A stretch of DNA of 64,000 nt from Duganella sp. BJB480. Its GTDB lineage: Bacteria; Pseudomonadota; Gammaproteobacteria; Burkholderiales; Burkholderiaceae_D. The stretch is taken from the NCBI GenBank assembly GCA_003416985.1, contig QVIN01000011.1, forward strand, positions 124,001 to 188,000. The letters run 5' to 3'. Position numbers and translations under genes: made by a program. Shown here one piece after another: positions 1 through 10,941 of the stretch (positions are counted from its first letter, which is position 1; each line of letters begins with the position of its first letter). Below the pieces are notes generated by a model. It was not told the DNA's origin and searched no databases. It saw nothing but the letters and a program-made list of their open reading frames with translations.

Positions 1-2
1 AC

Positions 3-2075
<2,073 letters not shown>

Positions 2076-2156
2076 CGCGGCGCCGGCGCCGATGCGGGCC
2101 GGGCCGTCGCAAATAGGCTATCATGCCGCCTCTTTACCCGTTCGATCGTCTTTCCC

Positions 2157-3014
2157 ATGATAGTCCCCCGCAGCAAGCATTTCTCACCGCGCCGGAGCAA
2201 GCTGGAAGCGCTGGTCAACGTCGTCCTGATGGGCGGCGTGGTGAGCGCGCTGAGCTACCATTGCCGGCTGCACGGCCGCCTGGGCGTAACCCGCCACGCG
2301 CTCGCGCTGCCGGCCGCCAAGCGTCTGGCGCGCCCGCTCAAGATCGCGTTTGCTTCCGACTTCCACGCCGGCCCGCCGACCCATGCCGGCATCTTCCGCG
2401 ACCTGTTCGAGCGCATCGCCGCCGAGCAGCCGGATGTGCTGCTGATGGGCGGCGACTACGTGTCCGGCCCGGCCGCCAACGCCGAGGCGTTGTGTCCGGC
2501 GCTGGCGGCGTGCCGGCCGCCGCTGGGCAAGTTCGCCGTGCTGGGCAACCACGACCTGTCCACCGACGACGGCGACATCTGCCGCCGCTTCGAGGCGGCC
2601 GGCGTGCGGATGCTGGTCAACCGCGCGCTGGCGCTGCCGGCGCCGTTCGGCAACGTCGCCATCTGCGGCATGGACGATCCCTGGACCGGCGAACCCGACG
2701 GCGCCGCCACCTTCGCCGGCGCCGACGCCGACCAGGTGCGCGTGCTGCTGATGCACGCGCCGGACGGCCTGCTGTACCTGGATGGCCGGGGCTACGACCT
2801 GGCCTTCGCCGGCCACACGCACGGCGGCCAGATCGCGCTGCCCGGCGGCACGCCGCTGGTGCTGCCGGCCGGCCCGCTGTCGCGTCCCTATCACTATGGA
2901 CGTTTCCCGGTGCGCGGCAACGGCGACCTGATCGTCAGTCGCGGCGTGGGTTGCAGCCGCATTCCGGTGCGCATCAACGCCGATCCGGAACTGGTGATCT
3001 GTACTGTGCAATAA
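2157..3014 (+). CDS. Calcineurin-like metallophosphoesterase
   Basis: A 285-aa protein with all metallophosphoesterase metal-binding blocks: ASDFHAG (near residue 66), GGDYVSG (near 100), GNHD (near 130) and AGHTHGGQ (near 222). A hydrophobic stretch near residues 20-37 could be a membrane anchor, as in the YaeI/LpxG-like group of membrane-associated phosphodiesterases. The family hydrolyses phosphomono- or diesters with two metal ions; the substrate cannot be told from sequence. The start ATG at 2157 is chosen because the frame has no better start and homology begins soon after. It is followed 10 bp later by a GNAT acetyltransferase, so the two are probably cotranscribed. Confidence 0.88.
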   Translation: MIVPRSKHFSPRRSKLEALVNVVLMGGVVSALSYHCRLHGRLGVTRHALALPAAKRLARPLKIAFASDFHAGPPTHAGIFRDLFERIAAEQPDVLLMGGDYVSGPAANAEALCPALAACRPPLGKFAVLGNHDLSTDDGDICRRFEAAGVRMLVNRALALPAPFGNVAICGMDDPWTGEPDGAATFAGADADQVRVLLMHAPDGLLYLDGRGYDLAFAGHTHGGQIALPGGTPLVLPAGPLSRPYHYGRFPVRGNGDLIVSRGVGCSRIPVRINADPELVICTVQ

Positions 3015-3024
3015 TCTGCACACC

Positions 3025-3492
3025 ATGCATACCGACATCCAACTCCAGACCGAAGACCCCACCGCCCGCGACTCCCTGTTGTTGATGGAGGAGTTGTCGA
3101 CCGCGCTGGAGGCGATCACCGGCGACAGCGGCAACGCCTCGTTCGACATCGAAGACGTGTGCGGCCCGGCGGGCTGCTTCGTGGTGGCGCGCGACGGCGC
3201 CGGCGTGGCGCTGGGCTGCGGCGCGCTGCGGCCGCTGGAACCTGGCGTGGCCGAGATCAAGCGCATGTACGCGCGCCACGGCACCAGCGGCGTCGGCAGC
3301 GCCGTGCTGCGCTTCCTGGAAGAGCAGGCGCAGGCGCTGGGCTACCAGGCCCTGTGGCTGGAGACGCGCCTGGTCAACCGCCGCGCCGTCGACTTCTACG
3401 AAGCGCGCGGCTACCAGCGCATCGCCAACTACGGCAAATACATCGGCAACCCGCTGGCCGTCTGCTTCGAAAAGCAATTGCCCTCGGTTTGA
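3025..3492 (+). CDS. GNAT family N-acetyltransferase
   Basis: A 155-aa protein with GNAT-fold order: a strand giving ALGCGALRPLEPGVAEIKRMYAR, the acetyl-CoA loop GTSGVGSAVL (family Q/RxxGxG/A pattern in loose form), and the C-terminal LETRLVNRRAVDFYEARGY motif typical of small-molecule GNATs. It probably transfers an acetyl group to an amine; the substrate is unknown. It begins 10 bp after the metallophosphoesterase stop and likely shares its transcript. Confidence 0.85.
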   Translation: MHTDIQLQTEDPTARDSLLLMEELSTALEAITGDSGNASFDIEDVCGPAGCFVVARDGAGVALGCGALRPLEPGVAEIKRMYARHGTSGVGSAVLRFLEEQAQALGYQALWLETRLVNRRAVDFYEARGYQRIANYGKYIGNPLAVCFEKQLPSV

Positions 3493-3572
3493 TCGGGTTG
3501 CATCTTTGACGCATCCCAAGCTGCCCGAACGGCTGCCGCGCAAAATAGCCTTTCCTATCAATGGAGGTCAAG

Positions 3573-4067
3573 ATGGCAACCGACATATATGTGCAGATCG
3601 AAGGAATCAAGGGCGAGTCCGCCGACAGCCAGCACCAAGGGTGGATTGAGGCCGTCCATGTTGAATGGGCTGTGATTCAGCCCAGAAGCGCCACGGCCTC
3701 GACGGCGGGTGGCCACACCGCCGAGCGTGCCGAATTCGAGGAGCTGACGTTCATCAAGCACGCCGACCTATCCTCGCCTATCCTGATGCAAACCTGCTCG
3801 ATGGGCAGAACGCTTCCCAAAGCCTTGCTCAAATTTATGCGAGCGGACGGGCAGGGGGAGCGGGTCAAGTATTTCGAGGTCGAGCTCACGAACGTGCTGC
3901 TCGCCCACGTCAGATCGACCATTCAGCCAGGCCACATCCTTGCCGAGAGCGTGGGGCTGAAGTTCTCCAGAGCCAAATGGAAATATACGCAGCAGAAGAT
4001 TGGCGGCGGAACTGGTGGCAATACCGCAGGCGGATGGGATCTCGCATCGAACAGAATCTCAATTTGA
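3573..4067 (+). CDS. hcp: Hcp family type VI secretion tube protein (orphan)
   Basis: A 164-aa protein starting MATDIYVQIEGIKGES, with the Hcp signature and the closing pattern GLKFSRAKWKYT. Hcp forms hexameric rings that stack into the T6SS inner tube and also carries small effectors. The start at 3573 is chosen over the in-frame ATG at 3561 because GGAGG at 3563-3567 lies inside that upstream codon stretch at good spacing. No tssB/tssC/vgrG/clpV gene is in the window, so this is an orphan Hcp presumably served by a T6SS elsewhere. It directly precedes a decayed lysozyme gene and a candidate immunity gene, the usual Hcp-effector-immunity order. Base composition looks less GC-rich than neighbours. 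Confidence 0.9.
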   Translation: MATDIYVQIEGIKGESADSQHQGWIEAVHVEWAVIQPRSATASTAGGHTAERAEFEELTFIKHADLSSPILMQTCSMGRTLPKALLKFMRADGQGERVKYFEVELTNVLLAHVRSTIQPGHILAESVGLKFSRAKWKYTQQKIGGGTGGNTAGGWDLASNRISI

Positions 4068-4096
4068 CCAATTCGATACAGCGTCTGGAGGACATC

Positions 4097-4364
4097 ATGC
4101 ACATGAGTAGCGTTGCCAGGCTTCGTTTGATGAATCGTGAAATGAAAATGGTCCGTTACTACGGCGACCTGGGACCAGGTAAGTGCTCACAGAGCTTTCG
4201 AACTGATTAATGATGGCGAGCTGGCGAATGCAGCAGATGAAATTTCGAGCCATACCACGGCATCTGTGAAAAAAAAGAAAAGGAACGTTGCCAAGGTTCT
4301 ACCCGGTTTGGTCGCCCGGAGGAGGGAGGAAAGTGCTCCATTCAAAAGCGATGCGAAACGCTAA
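4097..4364 (+). pseudogene. Decayed T6SS-associated GH24-type lysozyme effector
   Basis: A strong ribosome site (GGAGG, 4087-4091) precedes an ATG at 4097, but that frame stops at 4210 after 37 codons (fragment containing NREMKMVRYYGDLGPGKC, like the N-terminus of T6SS lysozymes with the catalytic Glu and the Cys/Asp that follows it). The C-terminal part of the same family continues in another frame from about 4191 to the stop at 4362-4364, with FELINDGELANAADEISS and VLPGLVARRREESAPF, the classic end of phage-type lysozymes. The middle of the domain (roughly 50-70 codons) is missing. I infer an internal deletion plus frameshift in a former Hcp-linked peptidoglycan hydrolase. It lies 29 bp after hcp and abuts the next gene. 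Confidence 0.75.
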
Positions 4365-5276
4365 ATGGTCGCGATCAAAATGAATTGTTTTCTGTGTCAG
4401 CGCGTTTTGATCGCGCTGTCGCTTTCCCTTTATTTCCCGCCGATAGGCGCCCAGCCTGCTGAACCGGATGCGGATATCTTGGGCAAGTGGCGAATCGTAA
4501 AGGATGTTAGCCCGACAGGCGCAACCTCCAGCCTTTCCGAACGTGATGTGAGACGATTGATAGGCCAGCCCCTGAGTGTGAGTGCTGAGCTGTTCGAGTT
4601 CAACAATCACCAATGCGCCCAGCCTGGCTATCGGCGCAATGTTGAGGATACCGTTGATTATTTCTATCGCGAGTGGCGAGTAAACTCCGATGAAATGCCC
4701 ATCGGAGCGCGTGTCACGGTCGTGGAGAACCGGTGCGGGAACAACGTGCTTTATCCGACAAACAAGGACCACCTGATTGTGTCCGAGGACGGTTTCTTTT
4801 TCGAGGCTGTTCGGGTTGGGAGCAACGCGGCTGCGACACCTGAATCAACAAGCACATCCGAAAGAAAAGGGGCGAATGCCGATATCTTCGGCACATGGAC
4901 AATCGACGGCGCCGACTGGCAAGGCTCGGGAAAAGACAGCGAGGCGACGAAGAAGAGCAGGGCGGCCATTTACATGGGGATGCCGGTCTACATCAGTGCC
5001 AGGCGGTTTTTTTTCAATGAAAACCAATGCAAAAATCCGACGTATAAGCGTAGCCGCCAACAGAAAACGGTCTACTTCCACGGCGACTGGCGTGCGGCCA
5101 AGGGGCGGCTTCCCTTTTTGCAAAACATGCTGACTGTAGTCGAAACGAACTGCGGCACCATCTATCCCATCAACAGAAAACTGATCCTGATCGAGGATAG
5201 GAACGGCATGTTCTTTTCCGCTGTGCCTCTTTTGCAAGATGAACGTGATAACACGCGCGGCTTAAGCGCACGTTAG
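4365..5276 (+). CDS. Exported two-repeat protein, candidate immunity protein to the lysozyme effector
   Basis: A 303-aa protein with an N-terminal signal peptide (hydrophobic VLIALSLSLYFPPIGAQ; cleavage probably after GAQ). The mature part contains two copies of one domain, about residues 36-155 and 171-290. Shared landmarks are ADI(L/F)GxW, (I/M)G(Q/M)P(L/V)(S/Y)(V/I)SA, F-N-x-x-QC(A/K)xPxY, VV-E-x(R/N)CG and YP(T/I)N. Two conserved Cys per repeat suggest disulfides in the periplasm. The ATG at 4365 directly abuts the lysozyme remnant stop; the signal peptide may really start at the in-frame ATG at 4380. Position after hcp and the effector, and predicted periplasmic location, fit an immunity protein against a cell-wall hydrolase. 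That role is inference; I do not recognise the family. Confidence 0.7.
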   Translation: MVAIKMNCFLCQRVLIALSLSLYFPPIGAQPAEPDADILGKWRIVKDVSPTGATSSLSERDVRRLIGQPLSVSAELFEFNNHQCAQPGYRRNVEDTVDYFYREWRVNSDEMPIGARVTVVENRCGNNVLYPTNKDHLIVSEDGFFFEAVRVGSNAAATPESTSTSERKGANADIFGTWTIDGADWQGSGKDSEATKKSRAAIYMGMPVYISARRFFFNENQCKNPTYKRSRQQKTVYFHGDWRAAKGRLPFLQNMLTVVETNCGTIYPINRKLILIEDRNGMFFSAVPLLQDERDNTRGLSAR

Positions 5277-5378
5277 CTGTCGGCATGGTCTTACATGCGG
5301 ATGGCGGGTGCGCCGCTTCCGCGCCGGCGTGAAGTTTGTCATCATGTTGCTCGTTTCATAAAAAGGAGATGGCCGATT

Positions 5379-5972
5379 ATGCGTATCATCGATCAGCGCT
5401 ACCTTGCCAGCGGCAACCGTTATTCCTCCCAACCCTGCCTGCTCGGCATTCTCGAACTGGACCGCGAGCCGCCCACGCCGGCCGCCATGAAGGCGCTGGA
5501 GCGCCGTTTGCTGGCGGCCCTGCCGGGCCTGCGGCGCCAGCGCGGCCTGGTGGGCAAGCGCTGCGACGACCTGCCGCCGCTGGTGCCGCTGGTGCAGCAG
5601 GTGGCGCTGGAATTGCGCCGGCTGGCCTGCAACGAGGTGACGCTGGGATTCGTCGGCGTGGTGCCGCGCATGCGCGACCGCTACCGCCTGGTGCTGCCGT
5701 ATTCGGCCAGGGGCGCCGCCGCGCCGGCGCTGTCGATGGCTACCCAGCTGGTGGACGCGCTGCTGGCCGGCCGCTCGTTCAACCTGAAGGCCGGCCTGTC
5801 GCGCCTGCGCGCGCTGGCCGACCGCCGCGCCGTCCCGCGCAATGGCAAGCGTGCCTACTTGATGCAGACCGCCCGCACCATCTTGATGTCGGTGATGCCC
5901 AGCAGGACTTTCTCGATGCCGTCCATCTTCAATGTCAGCATGCCGTCCTCCAGCGCGGCCGCCAGCAGCTGA
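5379..5972 (+). CDS. Stand-alone cyanophycin synthetase N-domain-like protein, possibly truncated
   Basis: The start at 5379 has AGGAG at 5364-5368. About 150 residues resemble the N-terminal domain of cyanophycin synthetase CphA: MRIIDQRYLASGNRYS, then ALPGLRRQR, the helix PLVQQVALELRRLA and a strand YRLVLPYSA. The ATP-grasp and Mur-ligase-like domains that form the active enzyme are absent. After about 5838 homology stops and the frame runs into the antisense of the 3' end of the convergent GspE-like gene (118-bp overlap), giving a low-complexity Ser/Met-rich tail. It may be a remnant of a cphA gene or a free-standing domain; catalytic function is not expected from the domain alone. Confidence 0.55.
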   Translation: MRIIDQRYLASGNRYSSQPCLLGILELDREPPTPAAMKALERRLLAALPGLRRQRGLVGKRCDDLPPLVPLVQQVALELRRLACNEVTLGFVGVVPRMRDRYRLVLPYSARGAAAPALSMATQLVDALLAGRSFNLKAGLSRLRALADRRAVPRNGKRAYLMQTARTILMSVMPSRTFSMPSIFNVSMPSSSAAASS

Positions 5973-8212
5973 GCGACGCGCGCATGCTCCTGTAGCAGCT
6001 TCTTGACCTTGTCGGTGCCGATCATCAGCTCGTGCAGGCCGACGCGTCCCTTGTAGCCCTTGTTGCACTCGTCGCAGCCGATGGCGCGGTACAGCGTGAA
6101 CTTACCGTCCTTGGCGTAGCGCTGGCGCCAGCCCGCCAGCACGGCGGCGCGGCCGGCGGCGGCATCTTTGCGGAAACTCTCCGTGCTCTGCAGCTCTTCG
6201 CAGAACTCCGTCAGCAGCAGGTTCAGTTCCTCCTCGCTCGGCTGGTAGGCCTGCTTGCACTTGCCGCACAGGCGCTTGGCCAGCCGCTGCGCCAGGATGC
6301 CCAGCAGCGCGTCGGCGAAGTTGAACGGGTCCATGCCCATGTCCAGCAGCCGCACGATCGATTCCGGCGCGCTGTTGGTGTGCAGCGTGGCGAACACCAG
6401 GTGGCCCGTCAATGAGGCTTCGATGCCCATGCCGACGGTTTCCTTGTCGCGCATCTCGCCGACCATGATGATGTCCGGGTCGGCGCGCAGGAAGGCGCGC
6501 ATCACGGTCGCGAAGTCCAGCCCGGCCTTGCGGTTGACCTGCACCTGGCGCAGGCCCTTCTGCGTGATCTCGACCGGGTCCTCGGCGGTCCAGATCTTGG
6601 TGTCCGGCGTGTTCAGGTAGTTCAGCACCGAGTGCAGCGTGGTGGTCTTGCCGGAGCCGGTCGGGCCGCAGACGAAAAACAGGCCATACGGTTTCTCGAT
6701 GGTGGCGCGCAGGCGCTCCAGGTTGAACGGCAACACGCCCAGCTTGTCGAGCGGGATGGGCTCGCCGGCCGCCAGGATGCGCATCACGATGTCCTCGACG
6801 CCGCCGGCCGAGGGGATGGTCGCCACCCGCAGTTCGATGTCCAGCGGGCCGTATTTCTTGAACTTGATCTTGCCGTCCTGCGGCTTGCGCCGCTCGGAGA
6901 TGTCGAGGTCGCACATGATCTTCACGCGCGCCACCAGCGCGCTGCGGTAGGCGGCCGGGATCTCGATGTAGGGCACCAGCGTGCCGTCCTTGCGGAAGCG
7001 GATGCCGGTCTTGCCCTTGCCCGGCAGCGGCTCGATGTGGATGTCCGACACGCCCTGGCGGTAGGCGTCGACGATGATCTTGTTGAGCAGCTTGACCAGC
7101 TCGTTCTCGACCGCCTCCGACACCTCGGCCGAACCGCCCTCGGCGTCGCCGTCGTCGTCGTCCATGCCCGACAGCAGATCGCCGACGCTGCCGTTGTCGC
7201 CGGCCGCGCCGAAGAAGTGCTCGATCATCTGCCGGAACTCGCGGCTGCTGGTCACGCGGAACACCGGCTTGGCCTTGGGGAAGATCTGGTTGACGATGTG
7301 GGTGTTGGCCACGCGCTCAGGATCCAGCGCCACCACCAGCATGCCGTCCTTGCCATCCTCCAGCGGCATCCAGCCCGATTCCTCGATGTACTGGCGCTTG
7401 AGGTTGCGCAGCAGTTCCACCGGCTTGAGGCGGTCCGGCCGGAAGTGCTCGTACGGCACGCCGAAGTGCCGCTCCAGCGAGGCGCCGATGGCCGCCGGCT
7501 TGACCTGGAATTCGTCGATCAGCACCTCCTCGACATCGACATCCTTCTTGCGCGCGGCGCGCGTGGCCAGCTCCAGCTCGGGCGCGGACAGCACCGCGTC
7601 GGTCACCAGCCCGTCATATTTGGTCCTTACCATTTGTGGCGGCTTCATGCGCTGGCTGAAGGCCACCGACAGCGTCTCGCACAACTCCTTCACGCCGGCC
7701 TCGGCGATGGCGGAGAAGGGCGCGCGGTCGCGGTTGTTGATGAACTGGACCACGCCCAGCAGCTCGCGCGACTGCACCGCGATCAGCGGTGCCACCAGCA
7801 TCTGCCTGGTGCGGTAGCCGGTGCGCTGGTCCACGCCCTGCTGGAAGCGCAGCTCCGGCGAGTAGCGCGCCAGCTCGGCCTGGTCGTAGACGTCGGCGAT
7901 GTTGACGGTCTTGCGGGTCAGCGCGACGTAGCCGGCGATGGAGGCGGGCGTGACCGCCAGCTTGAGGTCGCGGAACGAGGTCAGCCCGGTCTTGACCTTG
8001 GAGACGATGTAGTCCTTTTCATGGTCCATCGCGTACAGCGTGAAGCGGTCGCAGTTGAACAGGTCGCAGAACTCCATGCCCAGGTCGAGCATGATCTCGT
8101 CGAGGTTGCTGGTGGCGTGGATCTTGGTGGTGACCGTTTGCAGCTTCTGGAAGAACGCCAGCCTGAGGTCGACATCGCTGGGGTGTGGACTGGGGAGGCC
8201 GGCGTCGTTCAT
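5855..8212 (-). CDS. GAF-domain-linked GspE/PilB-type secretion ATPase
   Basis: A 785-aa protein. Residues about 20-190 form a GAF domain; 215-335 match the T2SSE N-domain; the ATPase core has Walker A GPTGSGKTTT (about 515), an Asp-box (WTAEDPVE), Walker B (ADPDIIMVGEMRD) and a His-box (LTGHLVFATLHTN). A zinc tetracysteine is formed by CGKC (about 650) and CDEC (about 714). The family powers type II secretion or type IV pilus assembly. No other T2SS or pilus gene is nearby, and the added GAF domain suggests control by a small ligand. It starts 10 bp after the stop of the MBL-fold gene, so the two form an operon. Its last 118 bp overlap the convergent CphA-like gene. Confidence 0.9.
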   Translation of the reverse strand: MNDAGLPSPHPSDVDLRLAFFQKLQTVTTKIHATSNLDEIMLDLGMEFCDLFNCDRFTLYAMDHEKDYIVSKVKTGLTSFRDLKLAVTPASIAGYVALTRKTVNIADVYDQAELARYSPELRFQQGVDQRTGYRTRQMLVAPLIAVQSRELLGVVQFINNRDRAPFSAIAEAGVKELCETLSVAFSQRMKPPQMVRTKYDGLVTDAVLSAPELELATRAARKKDVDVEEVLIDEFQVKPAAIGASLERHFGVPYEHFRPDRLKPVELLRNLKRQYIEESGWMPLEDGKDGMLVVALDPERVANTHIVNQIFPKAKPVFRVTSSREFRQMIEHFFGAAGDNGSVGDLLSGMDDDDGDAEGGSAEVSEAVENELVKLLNKIIVDAYRQGVSDIHIEPLPGKGKTGIRFRKDGTLVPYIEIPAAYRSALVARVKIMCDLDISERRKPQDGKIKFKKYGPLDIELRVATIPSAGGVEDIVMRILAAGEPIPLDKLGVLPFNLERLRATIEKPYGLFFVCGPTGSGKTTTLHSVLNYLNTPDTKIWTAEDPVEITQKGLRQVQVNRKAGLDFATVMRAFLRADPDIIMVGEMRDKETVGMGIEASLTGHLVFATLHTNSAPESIVRLLDMGMDPFNFADALLGILAQRLAKRLCGKCKQAYQPSEEELNLLLTEFCEELQSTESFRKDAAAGRAAVLAGWRQRYAKDGKFTLYRAIGCDECNKGYKGRVGLHELMIGTDKVKKLLQEHARVAQLLAAALEDGMLTLKMDGIEKVLLGITDIKMVRAVCIK

Positions 8213-8222
8213 GATGCCCTCG

Positions 8223-9119
8223 CTAGGTCAGATGGACTTCCATGCCTTCGTAAGCGAGGAAGACTTTCAGGTCGCCCAGCAGCGGCGCGTGGCGCGCCAT
8301 CACCTCGGCGAACACGGCTTCGAGTTCGTCGTCGCTGCGGGTCGGTTCATGATGGGTGCAGTATAGCGCTTTGGCGCCGGTGCGCAGCGCCAGCGAGAAC
8401 GCCGAGTCGAAGGTGCCGTGGCCCCAGCCCTGCTTGGCCGGATATTCCTCGCGGGTGTAGGAGCAGTCGACGATCAGCGCGTCGACCCCTTGCACGGTGG
8501 CGTCGATGGCGGCGTTGCGCTCTTCCATCCATTGCTGGTAGGCGTCGTGCTCCGGGTGGCCGGGCGGGTGGATGTTGTAGTGCGGCTCGTGGTCGCCGGT
8601 GAAGAACACCGACTTGCCGTTGCATTCGATACGATAGCCGAGGTCGGTCACCGGATGGTTCATCACCACGTTGTGCACGGTGGCGTCGCCCACCGCGATG
8701 GGCTCGCCGACGGTGAGCGTGCGGTATTCGATGGTGGCGTCCATCTGCGTTTCGCTGACCGGGAAATAACTGTTTTGCAGCTGCACGCCCATCACGTGTT
8801 CGATGCCGTTGCCGGTCACCGGGTCGGTCACGCCGTGCAGGCGCACGCGGCTGTCGCGCACGAACAGCGGCGTGAAGAAGGGCAGGCCGTGGATGTGGTC
8901 CCAGTGGCTGTGGGTGATGAAGATGTTGGCGTGGATCGGCGTGGTCTTGTTCTGCAACAGCGATTGCGCCAGCGAAAAAATGCCGGTGCCGCCGTCGATG
9001 ACGATCAGGGTGTTGTCATCGGTGCGTACCTCGATACACGTGGTGTTGCCGCCGTAGCGCGCGGTGCGCGGTCCGGGGGAGGGAATGGAACCGCGCACTC
9101 CCCAAAAAATAAATTTCAT
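8223..9119 (-). CDS. Metallo-beta-lactamase-fold hydrolase (phosphodiesterase-like group)
   Basis: A 298-aa protein opening FWGVRGSIPSPGPRTARYGGNT, characteristic of an MBL-fold group related to cyclic-phosphate or nucleotide phosphodiesterases. The metal motif is THSHWDH, with further ligands in NHPVTD, TGDHEPHY, DCSYTREEY and THHEP. The start at 9119 (MKFIFWG) is preferred over the ATG at 9125 because AGGGA lies six bases before it. It is first in an operon with the GAF-GspE ATPase and is divergent from the GAF-HD-GYP gene. A role in cyclic nucleotide turnover is plausible given the cyclase and HD-GYP neighbours but is not shown by sequence. Confidence 0.82.
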   Translation of the reverse strand: MKFIFWGVRGSIPSPGPRTARYGGNTTCIEVRTDDNTLIVIDGGTGIFSLAQSLLQNKTTPIHANIFITHSHWDHIHGLPFFTPLFVRDSRVRLHGVTDPVTGNGIEHVMGVQLQNSYFPVSETQMDATIEYRTLTVGEPIAVGDATVHNVVMNHPVTDLGYRIECNGKSVFFTGDHEPHYNIHPPGHPEHDAYQQWMEERNAAIDATVQGVDALIVDCSYTREEYPAKQGWGHGTFDSAFSLALRTGAKALYCTHHEPTRSDDELEAVFAEVMARHAPLLGDLKVFLAYEGMEVHLT

Positions 9120-9312
9120 GCTCATCCCTGTTTTTTAGCTCGATACGCCAATTGATGATAACTTTTTTTCCCTGCAACAGGGAAAAACCCGACACTGCCC
9201 ATGGTAATTTTGTCGTGCCGAGCATTTGTTGATGTACAACAGCTTGCGCTGAGGCTACACTTCTTCAGTGCGCTTGACGCCAGTCCATTCAACCGCTAGT
9301 GAAAAAGCAACC

Positions 9313-10932
9313 ATGCAAGAGTTGAATCAAACCCAGATCGCACAGCGGCTCGACCAGTTGACCGAGCTGAGCGTCCAGCTGGGCAGCAGCCACGACACCG
9401 ATACGCTGTTGGAGCGCATCCTGATCGTCGCCAAGAGCATGACCAACGCCGACGGCGGCACCTTGTACCGCCCCAGCGAGGACAAGCGTCACCTCGATTT
9501 CGCCATCCTGATCAACGACACCTTGCAGACCCACCAGGGCGGCGTCAGCGGCCAGCCGATCTCGGCGCCGGGCGTGCCGCTGTTCGACGACAACGGCGAG
9601 AAGAACCTGGCCTCGGTGGCGGCCTACGCGGCGCACTTCGGCCTGTCGGTCAACATCGAGGACGTGTACAAGGCCGACGTGTTCAACTTTTCCGGCATGG
9701 TCAAGTTCGACCAGCTGCGCCACTACCATTCGCAATCGTTCCTGACGGTGCCGATGAGCGACCACGAGGGCGAGCTGGTCGGCGTGCTGCAACTGATCAA
9801 CGCCAAGGACAAGGATACCGGCGCCATCCGCGCCTTCACCCAGACCGACCAGCGCTTCATCGAGGCGCTGGCGGCGCAGGGCGCGGTGGCGCTGACGCAC
9901 CAGCGGCTGATCGCCCAGTTGGAAGAGCTGCTGGAAGCCCTGGTCAACCTGATCAACATCGGCATCGATGAAAAATCGCCGTACACCGGCCGCCACTGCC
10001 AGTTCGTGCCGGAACTGACGATGATGCTGGCCGAGGCCGTGCACAACACCGAGTCCGGCCCGATGGCCGAGTTCCGCATGACCGACGCCGACCGCAAGGA
10101 ACTGTGGCTGGCCGGCCTGCTGCACGATTGCGGCAAGATCACCACGCCGGTGCACGTGGTCGACAAGGCCACCAAGCTGGAAACCATCTTCGACCGCATC
10201 GCGCTGATCGACACCCGCTTCGAGGTGCTGCAGCGCGACGCCGAGATCGCCGCGCTGAAGCGCAAGCTGGCGCCGGGCGGCGACCACGCCGCCATCGACG
10301 CCGAACTGGCCGCGCAACAGGCCGCGCTGCGCGCCGACCGCGACTTCATCCGCGCCGCCAACGTCGGCGGCGAGGGCATGGCGGCGGCCGACCAGGACCG
10401 CGTGCGCGCCATCGCCCAGCGCCGCTGGACCGGCCCGGACGGCGCCGAGCGCGACTTCCTCGACGCCGACGAGGTGATGAACCTGACCATCAAGTTCGGC
10501 ACCTTGACCGAGCCCGAGCGCAAGCAGATCAACAACCACATCTCGATGACGATCCGCATGCTGGAGGCGCTGCCGTGGCCCAAGCACCTGAAGAACGTGC
10601 CGGAATACGCCGGCGGCCACCACGAGCGCATGGACGGCAAGGGCTATCCGCGCGGGCTGACCAAGGACCAGATGTCGGTGCCGGCGCGGCTGATGGCGAT
10701 CGCCGACATCTTCGAGGCGCTCACCGCCAAGGACCGGCCGTATAAAAAGGGCAAGATGCTGTCGGAGTCGCTGCGCATCCTGGGCAATTTCTCGCTCAAC
10801 GGCCACATCGATCCCGACCTGTTCGACATCTTCATCCGCAGCAAGATCTATCTGCAGTTCGCCCACAAGAACATGGACGAGAAGCAGATCGACGTCATCG
10901 ACGAATCCCTCATTCCCGGCTACACACCGTAA
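9313..10932 (+). CDS. GAF-HD-GYP protein, probable cyclic di-GMP phosphodiesterase
   Basis: A 539-aa protein from ATG 9313; an in-frame GTG at 9268 would add 15 residues without homology. A GAF domain spans about residues 12-200. The HD-GYP domain follows: YTGRHC, then the HD pair in LLHDCGKITTP (about 270), an insert of about 100 residues, and HHERMDGKGYPRG (about 436), the H-GYP signature that marks c-di-GMP hydrolases. ADIFEALTAKDRPYK completes it. The insert between HD and GYP parts is longer than usual and Ala/Arg/Asp-rich. The protein is soluble, with no membrane segment seen. It is followed 9 bp later by a nucleotide cyclase, so one transcript would make enzymes for two second messengers. 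Confidence 0.9.
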   Translation: MQELNQTQIAQRLDQLTELSVQLGSSHDTDTLLERILIVAKSMTNADGGTLYRPSEDKRHLDFAILINDTLQTHQGGVSGQPISAPGVPLFDDNGEKNLASVAAYAAHFGLSVNIEDVYKADVFNFSGMVKFDQLRHYHSQSFLTVPMSDHEGELVGVLQLINAKDKDTGAIRAFTQTDQRFIEALAAQGAVALTHQRLIAQLEELLEALVNLINIGIDEKSPYTGRHCQFVPELTMMLAEAVHNTESGPMAEFRMTDADRKELWLAGLLHDCGKITTPVHVVDKATKLETIFDRIALIDTRFEVLQRDAEIAALKRKLAPGGDHAAIDAELAAQQAALRADRDFIRAANVGGEGMAAADQDRVRAIAQRRWTGPDGAERDFLDADEVMNLTIKFGTLTEPERKQINNHISMTIRMLEALPWPKHLKNVPEYAGGHHERMDGKGYPRGLTKDQMSVPARLMAIADIFEALTAKDRPYKKGKMLSESLRILGNFSLNGHIDPDLFDIFIRSKIYLQFAHKNMDEKQIDVIDESLIPGYTP

Positions 10933-10941
10933 GGAGCGCGC

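Noticed and set aside
2970..3560. Minus-strand open frame opposite the GNAT gene
   Set aside because: It lacks domain similarity, while the plus-strand GNAT frame has family motifs and fits the operon spacing.
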